Positions 24,922 through 32,552 of a stretch of DNA of 64,000 nucleotides are shown here, piece by piece. How positions within the stretch are numbered: the first letter of the stretch is position 1; each line of letters begins with the position of its first letter. Source of the stretch: an uncultured Alphaproteobacteria bacterium (lineage in GTDB: Bacteria; Pseudomonadota; Alphaproteobacteria; HIMB59; GCA-002718135); contig CACMKZ010000003.1 in assembly GCA_902614375.1 (NCBI GenBank), forward strand, positions 85,471 through 149,470, written 5' to 3'. A program made the position numbers and the translations under genes. The notes under the pieces are model-generated. The model searched no databases, was not told where the DNA came from, and was given only the letters and a program-made list of their open reading frames with translations.

Positions 24922-24971
24922 GTCAATCTTTACAAATTATTTTCTCATCAAATGTTAATAATTTAGAGTTA

Positions 24972-24999
24972 TTGACATAAGAGACGTTTTTCTTAAAAT
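24972..24999 (+). promoter_or_regulatory. Sigma-70 promoter of cfa, near-leaderless
   Basis: Perfect -35 TTGACA (24972-24977), 16-base spacer and TAAAAT (24994-24999) form the best sigma-70 promoter I can see in the window. Eight bases separate the -10 from the ATG at 25008, so transcription should start two or three bases before the start codon, giving a leaderless mRNA. Confidence 0.72.
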
Positions 25000-25007
25000 A
25001 AAAAAAC

Positions 25008-26192
25008 ATGTTATTCAGTGTACTGAAAAAACTTAACTTTGATGGAACATTAGAAATCATAGATTCTAATGGCAAGACCCATAAATTTGGAAATTCAAAC
25101 CCTCACGTTTGTATAAGACTGAAAAACAAATCTATTGAAAGAAAACTATTCTTCAACCCTAATCTACATATAGGTGAAGCATATATGAATGAGGAGTTAG
25201 TTGTAGAAAAAGGCACTATAGAAGACTTTCTTAATTTAATAACTAATTGTTACGATGATTTTATTTCTAACAATAAGTTTTATAAATTTTATGAATATTT
25301 ATCTTCTATTTTCATGCCATTTCAGCAGATTAATCAGCTTGTAAATTCAAAAAATAATGTAGCACACCACTACGATATAAATGAGGATTTATATAAATTA
25401 TTTCTTGATCAGGATATGCAATATTCTTGCGCATATTTTCACAATCCCAATATGAGTTTAGATCAAGCACAGAAAGATAAAAAACAACATATAATTAAAA
25501 AACTTCAAATTACAGAAAATATGGATGTTCTTGATATTGGGTGTGGTTGGGGAGGAATGGCAATTGAAATAGCTAAATCTACTGGCGCCAAAGTTAAAGG
25601 AATTACACTTTCAGAAAATCAATTTAAAACTGCATCTGAGCGAGCACAAAAAGAAGGTTTGGCTGATAAAGTTTCTTTTGCACTGCAAGATTATAGAAAT
25701 GAGACCGAAAAATATGATCGCATTGTATCAGTTGGTATGTTTGAGCATGTTGGTGTTAAATATTTTAAAACTTATTTAAGTAAAGCTAATGATATTCTGA
25801 AAGAAAATGGTGTTTTTCTTTTGCATACAATTGGTCAAAGGGGTAAACCAACTGCTACAAGTCCTTGGATAAGAAAATACATTTTTCCTGGAGGTTATAT
25901 TCCATCATTATCTGAAGTAATGAATGCAACACAAAAACTTAATATAAATGTAACTGATGTTGAAGTATTAAGACTACATTACGCTCACACACTTTCTAAA
26001 TGGTATCAAAATGTTATTGAAAATAAAGATAAAATTATAAGTATGTTTGATCAGCGTTTTTTTAGAATGTGGGAGTTTTATCTATTGGCAAGTAAGTATT
26101 CCTTTATAAATATGGGTAATGTTGTTTTCCAAATACAAATCGCAAAAAATATTAACAATTTGCCTCTCACAAGAAATTATATCTACAACTAA
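25008..26192 (+). CDS. cfa: Cyclopropane-fatty-acyl-phospholipid synthase family protein
   Basis: S-adenosylmethionine-dependent methyltransferase that adds a methylene bridge to unsaturated acyl chains of membrane phospholipids. 394 residues, normal length. The N-terminal lipid-binding domain (residues 1-110) precedes AHHYDINEDLYKLFLD and MQYSCAYF. The SAM motif is DVLDIGCGWGGMAIEIA, then VKGITLSENQ, SVGMFEHVG with the catalytic glutamate, and FPGGYIPSL. It is a single-gene unit directly downstream of the GcrA-like gene with its own strong promoter. The reaction could also be a related methylation of unsaturated lipids. Confidence 0.93.
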   Translation: MLFSVLKKLNFDGTLEIIDSNGKTHKFGNSNPHVCIRLKNKSIERKLFFNPNLHIGEAYMNEELVVEKGTIEDFLNLITNCYDDFISNNKFYKFYEYLSSIFMPFQQINQLVNSKNNVAHHYDINEDLYKLFLDQDMQYSCAYFHNPNMSLDQAQKDKKQHIIKKLQITENMDVLDIGCGWGGMAIEIAKSTGAKVKGITLSENQFKTASERAQKEGLADKVSFALQDYRNETEKYDRIVSVGMFEHVGVKYFKTYLSKANDILKENGVFLLHTIGQRGKPTATSPWIRKYIFPGGYIPSLSEVMNATQKLNINVTDVEVLRLHYAHTLSKWYQNVIENKDKIISMFDQRFFRMWEFYLLASKYSFINMGNVVFQIQIAKNINNLPLTRNYIYN

Positions 26193-26206
26193 ACAGTTTA
26201 TATTTA

Positions 26207-26233
26207 TTGAATTTCCAAGACAGGTAATATAAT
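26207..26233 (+). promoter_or_regulatory. Predicted promoter of the proton-channel/OmpA module, near-leaderless
   Basis: Perfect -10 TATAAT at 26228-26233 with TTGAAT at 26207-26212, a 15-base spacer that is shorter than ideal. Nine bases separate the -10 from the ATG at 26243, so the expected start site lies about three bases before the coding region. Confidence 0.45.
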
Positions 26234-26242
26234 CTTTAGTTT

Positions 26243-27268
26243 ATGGCGCTATCCCTAAATAATTATATAATTAGAGCATCAATTTTTTTAGTCGCTGTCT
26301 TTGTTATTGTTGTTTTATTATACCCAGTTTTACAAAATGCTTTTTTATCAAATATTTTTATTAACATTATAATTTTATTAGCACTGTTAACTGGAATTGT
26401 ATTTAATATTTTTCATCTCATTAACTTAAATTATAAATATATATCTTTCTCGAACTTTAATATTACAAATTCTATAGAAGCATTCTCTACTTTAAGAGGG
26501 CAAGACAAAAACATTTCTCTTGAATTAAAAAATCTTGACGGAAAATTTGTTTTTAAAAGTTCATCAATAAATAGATTGATAGAGAATTCTGATATGACTT
26601 TGATAAGCATAAGAGAAACTTCTCGTTACCTGGTAGGTTTGTTAGTTTTTTTAGGACTCCTTGGAACTTTCTGGGGACTTCTAAAAACCATTGGATCTGT
26701 TGGCAATGTTATCAGCGGCTTAGGTATAGATGATACAAATGTTGCAGGTTTTTTTAATTCTCTTAAAGATGGATTAAATGCTCCACTTGAAGGCATGAGT
26801 ATTGCATTTAGCAGTTCTTTATTAGGTTTAGCTGGCTCTTTAGTATTAGGATTACTTGATTTAAATCTTGGACAAGCTCAAAATAAATTTAGTCAATACT
26901 TTGAAAAAATACTTAATAGCAATTCTTCTCCAGATTTTTCTAAAGTAGAAGATAAGCCTACAGGTGAAGCAATTCAAAAAATCTATGACAACTTAGAAAA
27001 CCTCCTAAATGCTTTTAAGAAATCATCTGACAATCAAACTAAAATTTCAAACAATTTAGAAAAGTTTAATGAAATACTTAACAAAATCAATTCCAACTCT
27101 TCAAATCTTGATAAGCAATTATCAAATTTCTTATCTTCACAATTAAACACACAATCTACACTAATGAACCTTACAGAAGCTTTAAGCAAAAATGGAATAT
27201 TAGAAGCAAAAAAAGTTAAAGAGTATTTTCAGAAAATTGAAAAAGAACTAAAGAAAATTAAAAAATAA
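26243..27268 (+). CDS. MotA/TolQ/ExbB-like proton channel family protein
   Basis: Inner-membrane protein of 341 residues. Two N-terminal hydrophobic segments (about residues 11-32 and 37-58) are followed by a cytoplasmic stretch of about 70 residues. Then come a transmembrane segment with LVFLGLLGTFWGLLKTIGSV (about 130-150) and another with SIAFSSSLLGLAGSLVLGLL (about 183-205), matching the conserved MotA/TolQ core. The last 130 residues look like an amphipathic coiled coil. It sits two bases before a MotB/OmpA-like gene, as in proton-driven stator pairs. No flagellar, Tol or TonB gene is nearby, and this arrangement is common but uncharacterised in alphaproteobacteria. Confidence 0.8.
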   Translation: MALSLNNYIIRASIFLVAVFVIVVLLYPVLQNAFLSNIFINIIILLALLTGIVFNIFHLINLNYKYISFSNFNITNSIEAFSTLRGQDKNISLELKNLDGKFVFKSSSINRLIENSDMTLISIRETSRYLVGLLVFLGLLGTFWGLLKTIGSVGNVISGLGIDDTNVAGFFNSLKDGLNAPLEGMSIAFSSSLLGLAGSLVLGLLDLNLGQAQNKFSQYFEKILNSNSSPDFSKVEDKPTGEAIQKIYDNLENLLNAFKKSSDNQTKISNNLEKFNEILNKINSNSSNLDKQLSNFLSSQLNTQSTLMNLTEALSKNGILEAKKVKEYFQKIEKELKKIKK

Positions 27269-27270
27269 TA

Positions 27271-29037
27271 ATGTCTACTAGGTCTTTAAGAAATAGACTT
27301 GCTGATACAACAAATATTTGGCCCGGTTTTGTCGATGTTCTAGCTACTCTTTTAATAGTAATCATATTTGTGCTAATGGTTTTTACTGTTTCGCAAATAT
27401 ATCTGAGTGATGCTATATCTGGCCGAGATAAGGCGCTTCAAGATTTAAGAACACAAATAAATGAATTATCTAAAATACTTGTTATTGAAACAAAAGATAA
27501 AGAGGCAGCTCTTTCAACTCTTTCTGAAACTGAGAAAAAACTTGAAGATACAGAATTAAATTTACAAAGTGAGCAATTATTAAGTGAGCAATTACAAACT
27601 GATGTTTCAAAAAAACGATCAGAAATATTTGTTCAGGAACAAAATATAATAGCTTTATCCGAGCAAATTAGTAGTCTTTTAAAAGAACTGAGAATAGTTG
27701 CAAATGCATTAGAAACTTATGAAGGACAAGAAATTACTTTACTTGAAACCGAGGGACTTGGTGAACGAATTAATAAAGCACTTGCAACAAGAATTGATCA
27801 ACTAAAAATACTTAATCAAGAATTAGATAATGCTAATTTTAAACTACTTGAAAGTGAAAAATCTCTCAAATCTACAATAGCAGAATTAAATAAGAAGAAT
27901 GAAAATTTAATGGCCATTAACGAAAGTCTGGGTCTAGAGGAAGGAGGTATTGAAGAGCAGTTACTTGCAATTAAAAATAAAAATGAAAAGCTTCTAAGTT
28001 TAAATGATGAATTAGAAAAGACGAATGTTGAACTTTCATTAAGGGATGAAGAATTACAAAGTCAAATATCCCAATATCAAGAACTAATGAATGATCTTTT
28101 AGAAATTAATGATAGTCTGGGCTTAAAAGATGCATCACTTAATGAGCAACTTGATGCAATTAGGTTTAAAAATGAAGAATTAGCAAGATTAAATAAAGAT
28201 TTAATTCAGAAAGATAGCACCATTTTTAATTTGCGAGGAAAAATATCTGAATTGAATAATGTACTTTCTTTGTCTGAAGATAAACAAAAACAACAACTTG
28301 ATAAACTTGAGCTACTTCAAAATCAAATTGCATTATTAGAACAAGAAAAACAAACGCAAAAAGAAACATCACTTGAAGAAATTAAAAATATGAAAATACA
28401 ATCTTCAAAAACATTAGAACAGGTAGAAATTCTTTCTAATCAAATTGACACTCTGCAAAAAGAAATTGCTTTACTTAATAGTGCTTTAGAAGCTAGTGAA
28501 AGTCAGGCTTTGATTAAAGATTTAGAAATAGAGGTACTAGGTGAAAAGTTAAATAAAGCCCTTACATCAAAAGTATTTGAACTTCAAAAATATAGATCTG
28601 AGTTTTTTGGAAAACTACAATCTATTTTAGGTGATAGAAAAGATATTAAAATTGTAGGAGATAGATTTATTTTTGAATCAGAGCTATTATTTGACTCTGC
28701 TTCAGCAGATTTACAACTATCTGGTAAAGAAAAATTAAGTGAAATTGGTCTTACTTTAAAAGAGACTACTAATGATATTCCATCAGATATTGATTGGATT
28801 ATAATGGTAGAAGGACACACAGACAAAAACCCTATACAGACAATCAGATATCCATCTAACTGGGAATTATCTTCAGCAAGAGCTAATACAGTTTTAAAAC
28901 TTCTTCTTGATCTTGGTTTTCCACCAAATAGATTAGCATCGGCAGGATATGGAGAGTTTTTTCCTATAAGTGATGGAGAAACCGAGAGCGATCTACAGCA
29001 AAATAGAAGGATTGAATTAAAACTCACTTCACGCTAA
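27271..29037 (+). CDS. Long coiled-coil OmpA/MotB-like peptidoglycan-binding protein
   Basis: 588 residues: a short cytoplasmic N-terminus, one membrane helix (about 18-43, WPGFVDVLATLLIVIIF with an aspartate at the position of the MotB proton carrier), then a periplasmic coiled coil to about residue 430. It ends in an OmpA-like domain with VEGHTDKNP and NWELSSARANTVLKLLL, which binds peptidoglycan. Within the coil a 63-residue unit recurs in register, with L-N-x-E-L and I-N-x-S-L-G-L elements. The family-typical LGEKLNKAL precedes the linker to the OmpA domain. It pairs with the upstream channel protein and is probably a stator-like or envelope-linking machine of unknown output. Confidence 0.82.
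   Translation: MSTRSLRNRLADTTNIWPGFVDVLATLLIVIIFVLMVFTVSQIYLSDAISGRDKALQDLRTQINELSKILVIETKDKEAALSTLSETEKKLEDTELNLQSEQLLSEQLQTDVSKKRSEIFVQEQNIIALSEQISSLLKELRIVANALETYEGQEITLLETEGLGERINKALATRIDQLKILNQELDNANFKLLESEKSLKSTIAELNKKNENLMAINESLGLEEGGIEEQLLAIKNKNEKLLSLNDELEKTNVELSLRDEELQSQISQYQELMNDLLEINDSLGLKDASLNEQLDAIRFKNEELARLNKDLIQKDSTIFNLRGKISELNNVLSLSEDKQKQQLDKLELLQNQIALLEQEKQTQKETSLEEIKNMKIQSSKTLEQVEILSNQIDTLQKEIALLNSALEASESQALIKDLEIEVLGEKLNKALTSKVFELQKYRSEFFGKLQSILGDRKDIKIVGDRFIFESELLFDSASADLQLSGKEKLSEIGLTLKETTNDIPSDIDWIIMVEGHTDKNPIQTIRYPSNWELSSARANTVLKLLLDLGFPPNRLASAGYGEFFPISDGETESDLQQNRRIELKLTSR
27907..28215 (+). repeat. In-frame 63-residue coiled-coil repeat
   Basis: Residues 213-252 and 276-315 of the OmpA/MotB-like protein align without gaps at an offset of 63, with 19 of 40 positions identical (shared elements include I-N-x-S-L-G-L, E-Q-L, A-I and K-N-E). 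A third, weaker copy precedes them at the same offset (LGERINKAL at 163). Sixty-three is nine heptads, so the coil register is kept. Confidence 0.6.
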
Positions 29038-29078
29038 TTTGCCTTAAATTTAACATAAACTGATCTTAAAAAATCGAT

Positions 29079-29582
29079 ATGAGATTCTTAATTTTATTTG
29101 TATTCAGTTTATTTAGCTCTTACTCTCTATTTGCTGCTTGTAGTGATCAACCTGCAAATGAGGTAGACTGGACTAATTGTAATTTTGTAGAAAATCTCGA
29201 TCTATCTGGTACTGGCTTGGCAAATTCTCAAATGTCAGGAGTTAATTTATCTTTATCTAATTTTGAAAAATCTCAACTTAATAATTCAAATTTATCTATT
29301 GGTAATTTTATCTTCTCAAATTTCAGTAATTCAAATTTATATGCATCAAATTTACAGGGAGCTAATTGTAATAATGCTAACTTTGATAATGCAAACCTTG
29401 CAAAAGTAAACTTTGAAGGATCTAATCTCTTTGGAGCGACTTTTAAAGGTGCAAATCTATATGAGGCAAATCTACTTGGTGCTAATATTTCAGGTGCAAT
29501 GTTTGATGAAGCAAATTTGTCAAACGCTATATGGATAGATGGTAAAAAATGTGCTCTTGGTTCTATAGGCAGTTGCCAATAA
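29079..29582 (+). CDS. Secreted pentapeptide-repeat protein
   Basis: 167 residues. A hydrophobic signal peptide (RFLILFVFSLFSSYSLFA) is followed by ACSDQ. The context F-A-A-C is a poor lipobox, so either periplasmic release or lipidation is possible. From about residue 40 to 150 run tandem five-residue repeats of the A-N-L-x-x type (SNLYASNLQGANCNNANFDN and on), expected to form a right-handed quadrilateral beta-helix. Two cysteines near the end (KKCALGSIGSC) may cap the helix by a disulfide. It follows the OmpA/MotB-like gene by 41 bases and overlaps a putative lipoprotein gene. Function unknown, probably envelope-associated. Confidence 0.82.
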   Translation: MRFLILFVFSLFSSYSLFAACSDQPANEVDWTNCNFVENLDLSGTGLANSQMSGVNLSLSNFEKSQLNNSNLSIGNFIFSNFSNSNLYASNLQGANCNNANFDNANLAKVNFEGSNLFGATFKGANLYEANLLGANISGAMFDEANLSNAIWIDGKKCALGSIGSCQ

Positions 29583-29710
29583 TTATTTTATTTCTTTTTA
29601 TTGTCAGTTGCAAAATGTCAGACGTATCTGAAATACAAAAAAATGATGATAATAAAGTTAATTTTAAGATCTCAGGAACTAAAGAAACTGGTATTCAAAT
29701 AAATAACTAA
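29573..29710 (+). CDS. Putative 45-residue lipoprotein
   Basis: Very short reading frame starting at a TTG that overlaps the end of the pentapeptide gene by ten bases. Its N-terminus PIIILFLFIVSC is a compact hydrophobic signal ending in a good lipobox (I-V-S-C, cysteine 13). The remaining 32 residues are polar (KMSDVSEIQKNDDNK and on), as in small anchored lipoproteins. It fills most of the gap before the next gene. Weak points are the TTG start and lack of a clear ribosome-binding site. Translational coupling to the upstream gene would explain that. Confidence 0.5.
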   Translation: MPIIILFLFIVSCKMSDVSEIQKNDDNKVNFKISGTKETGIQINN

Positions 29711-29756
29711 AATATTAATTTACTTTTATCAAATTTAATGATTTGACCTTTAAATA

Positions 29757-30659
29757 ATGAGTCAAAATTCTTATCTATATGCCTTTAGTGTAGTTTTTCT
29801 TGCTGGAATTTTTTGGAGTTTTGGAGCGTTGACTGTTAGATATATGGTGGATGGTCATCAATATGTTTTTCAATATTTATTTTATAGAGGCTTAACTATT
29901 TCTATTATACTTCTTATATATTTATTTTTTCGTGAAGGATTTGCTTTTTATAAAAATTTTCTCAAAATAGGAATACCATCTATACTTGGAGGTTTATTTC
30001 TAGCAACAGCTTTTACTGGATTCATTTTTTCTATTACTATGACTACGGCTGCCGTAACATTATTTATGTTAGCAGCGATGCCTTTTATTGCAGCCATTGT
30101 TGGTTATTTTGTTCTTGGCGAAATACTAAAAAGATCAACATTAATTGCAATGGTTGTAGCATTTATAGGTGTGTGCGTAATGATTATAAATGACAGTATT
30201 TCTGGAACTGCTTTAGGTGCAATAATAGGATTTATTTCTGCAACAGGTTTTGCATTATACACGGTAACAATAAGATGGAAACCTGAAACACCAAAATTCA
30301 CAACTGTTGTTTTGGCGGGAATATTTTGTACAATATTTGCGTTCTTTATTTTGGGCTTCTCTTTTGAACCTTTTATTCTGATGCCTGAAATAAATAGTTA
30401 TTTGAGTATACTTCATGGAATAATTGTTGCAGCCGGCTTAATACTTTACAGTCTTGGAGCTAAATACTTACCCTCAGCTGAGCTAGCACTTTTATCTTTA
30501 ATGGAAGTTGTTGGAGGAGTTCTGTGGGTTTGGCTTCCTATTTTTGGAATTAATGAAGTACCAAGTACAACTGTAATTATTGGAGGTTTCATAATAACTT
30601 TAGCTGTAGTTTATTATGGTTTTGCTGCTAGGCAGATTGATATCAATATTAAAACTTAA
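29757..30659 (+). CDS. DMT superfamily transporter with two EamA domains
   Basis: Inner-membrane metabolite carrier, 300 residues with about ten hydrophobic helices arranged as two EamA repeats (residues about 8-145 and 155-290). Typical features are [17 protein letters not shown] at the start and the helix-end prolines and glycines such as [20 protein letters not shown] before the last two helices. EamA carriers export or import amino acids and other small organic compounds, and no substrate is indicated. It ends in the TTAA shared with convergent hemA. Confidence 0.9.
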   Translation: MSQNSYLYAFSVVFLAGIFWSFGALTVRYMVDGHQYVFQYLFYRGLTISIILLIYLFFREGFAFYKNFLKIGIPSILGGLFLATAFTGFIFSITMTTAAVTLFMLAAMPFIAAIVGYFVLGEILKRSTLIAMVVAFIGVCVMIINDSISGTALGAIIGFISATGFALYTVTIRWKPETPKFTTVVLAGIFCTIFAFFILGFSFEPFILMPEINSYLSILHGIIVAAGLILYSLGAKYLPSAELALLSLMEVVGGVLWVWLPIFGINEVPSTTVIIGGFIITLAVVYYGFAARQIDINIKT

Positions 30660-31891
30660 ATATTTGCTGAAAATTTATTAATATTTTTTCTTGGTAAATT
30701 ATTTTTAGACCATACTACATCAAGAGCCTTAATCATTTTTTCGATATGCTCTTTTCTGTGTTTTGGGGTAACAGTTATTCTTAGTCTTTCTAAACCTTTT
30801 GGTACAGTTGGGTAAAAAATTGGTTGTGCATAAATACCATGATCATCAATTAAATCTTTAGACACTTTTTTGCATAAAAAAGGATCATTAATTAATACTG
30901 CTACAATATGAGAATTTGTATCCAAATAAGGGATTGCTAAGGAATCTAAATTTTCTCTTATTAAAGCTGCATTTTCTTTTATTCTTATTCTGAGTTGTTC
31001 CGCCAGAGAAACAATATCTATTGCTTTAGCTGCTCCTGCAGCAATTGATGGGCAGATTGAAGTTGTAAAAATAAAACCTGGGGCGAAACTTCTAATGTAA
31101 TCAATTATTTCTGAACTAGCTGCAATATAACCTCCCATTTGACCATATGCTTTTGCTAAAGTTCCATTAATAATATCTATTTTATCTTCAACTCCCATTT
31201 CTACTGCAATACCTTTACCTTCTTCACCGTAAAGTCCAACTGAATGAACTTCATCCAGATATGTCATACAGTTATATTTTTTTGCTAACTCTACAATTTT
31301 AACTATAGGCGATCTTATACCTTCCATAGAGTATAAACTTTCAAAAACGATTAACTTAGGATTATCTACATTTGACTCTTTTAGTAACTGTTCTAAATGA
31401 TCAATGTCATTGTGTTTAAATATATGACACTTAGCTCCACTATTCTTAATACCTTGTATTAAAGATGCGTGATTTAATTCATCAGAAAATATCTCAATAT
31501 TTTTAATTTTTTTTCCTAAAGTCCATAAAGTAGATTGGTTTGCTGTATACGCAGAGGCAAAAACTAATGCTGCTTCTTTATTGTGAACATTTGCCAGTTT
31601 TTTTTCAAGTTCAGTATGATAGGTTGATGTACCAGAAATATTTCTTGTTCCACCTGAACCTGATCCATATTCAAGTAGTGTTTTTACAATTTCATTTACT
31701 ACCTCTGGATGCTGACTCATGTTTAGATAGTCATTAGAGCACCAAACCTCAACTTCTCTTTCTTTGTTTTTAAAACTTTCATCTGCATTTGGAAAATTTT
31801 TTATAGGTCTGTCTATGTTTCTAAAGTCCCTATAAAGACCTTGTTCTTTGAGATTTTTTAATTCAGATTTAAAGAAATTTTTATATTGCAT
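30656..31891 (-). CDS. hemA: 5-aminolevulinate synthase
   Basis: Condenses glycine and succinyl-CoA to 5-aminolevulinate, the first step of the Shemin route to haem, used by alphaproteobacteria and mitochondria. The 411-residue PLP enzyme has [13 protein letters not shown], the glycine-rich [22 protein letters not shown], and the PLP lysine 247 in [12 protein letters not shown]. The C-terminal [17 protein letters not shown] fits ALAS rather than the related KBL or BioF enzymes. It lies on the opposite strand but next to hemC, hemE, hemH, hemF and hemJ, with a cytochrome b561 between. Confidence 0.95.
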   Translation of the reverse strand: MQYKNFFKSELKNLKEQGLYRDFRNIDRPIKNFPNADESFKNKEREVEVWCSNDYLNMSQHPEVVNEIVKTLLEYGSGSGGTRNISGTSTYHTELEKKLANVHNKEAALVFASAYTANQSTLWTLGKKIKNIEIFSDELNHASLIQGIKNSGAKCHIFKHNDIDHLEQLLKESNVDNPKLIVFESLYSMEGIRSPIVKIVELAKKYNCMTYLDEVHSVGLYGEEGKGIAVEMGVEDKIDIINGTLAKAYGQMGGYIAASSEIIDYIRSFAPGFIFTTSICPSIAAGAAKAIDIVSLAEQLRIRIKENAALIRENLDSLAIPYLDTNSHIVAVLINDPFLCKKVSKDLIDDHGIYAQPIFYPTVPKGLERLRITVTPKHRKEHIEKMIKALDVVWSKNNLPRKNINKFSANI

Positions 31892-31946
31892 TTTTATTAG
31901 ATAACTTAGACAATGTTTAATTGTAAGTCTTTAATTGAATGAATTG

Positions 31947-32510
31947 TCACACCTTATGTCTACTAAAAGACATTCTCTTCCAGACACCATATTTATCTTT
32001 AATCATGAATCGATGATACAATGCCGCTGCAATATGAAGTGAAAAAAGAGCTGTTAATATAAGTGCTGAGTAGTAGTGTATAGCTAGAGCTTGAGGGTAT
32101 AGAAAAAAGTTCTCTTCGATTAAAGGTGGTATTTTAATTAATCCCAAGAGATGGACATCCTCTCCTCCAAGCCATGTCATAAAGGTACCTTGAATAGGAA
32201 TAAGAATAACTAAGCCATAAAGTACAAAATGGACTAAATTCGAAACCAATTTATGAAATAAAGGAATATTTTCATATTTCGGATGAGTATTAAATATGTA
32301 TTTCCACATTAATCTAAGTACAACTAAACTAAAGACTAAGGTGCCAAAAAATTTATGAGTAATAATAAAACCCATTTTAAGAGGAGAAAATTCCATATTA
32401 TGAAGGCTAATCCCTGTTGCAACTTGCCAAAAAAGAAGAAGTGCTAATGACCAATGAAAAAGTTTTGCAACCAAGCCCCACGAAGATTTTGTACCTTTAA
32501 ATTCAACCAT
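31947..32510 (-). CDS. Cytochrome b561 family protein
   Basis: Four-helix inner-membrane dihaem cytochrome, 187 residues, of the YceJ/CybB group. Haem-ligand histidines are visible in WGLVAKLFHWSLALLLFWQ (helix 1), GFIITHKFFGTLVF (helix 2) and in the last helices (AIHYYSALILTALFSLHIAA). Such proteins pass electrons between quinones and periplasmic partners or superoxide. It is upstream of hemA on the same strand (55-base gap) and divergent from hemC over 42 bases, so its haem demand and haem supply may be co-regulated. Confidence 0.9.
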   Translation of the reverse strand: MVEFKGTKSSWGLVAKLFHWSLALLLFWQVATGISLHNMEFSPLKMGFIITHKFFGTLVFSLVVLRLMWKYIFNTHPKYENIPLFHKLVSNLVHFVLYGLVILIPIQGTFMTWLGGEDVHLLGLIKIPPLIEENFFLYPQALAIHYYSALILTALFSLHIAAALYHRFMIKDKYGVWKRMSFSRHKV

Positions 32511-32552
32511 TACTAATTTTATTATATAGTGCTATCTAAATAAATATAATCC

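Noticed and set aside
28584..29027. 147-codon open frame antisense to the OmpA domain
   Set aside because: Fully contained in the real gene, no signal, no family features; an expected by-product of AT-rich coding DNA.
26243..29037. Zorya-type anti-phage system (ZorA/ZorB resemble a proton channel plus a peptidoglycan-binding partner)
   Set aside because: No ZorC, ZorD or ZorE-like gene follows. The coiled coil is on the OmpA-domain protein rather than being a long ZorA tail, and the pair has the look of a conserved alphaproteobacterial envelope pair.
30656..31891. Glycine C-acetyltransferase (KBL) or BioF instead of 5-aminolevulinate synthase
   Set aside because: All share a fold, but the N-terminal half, the GTRNISGT element and the location next to hemC-E-H-F-J favour HemA.
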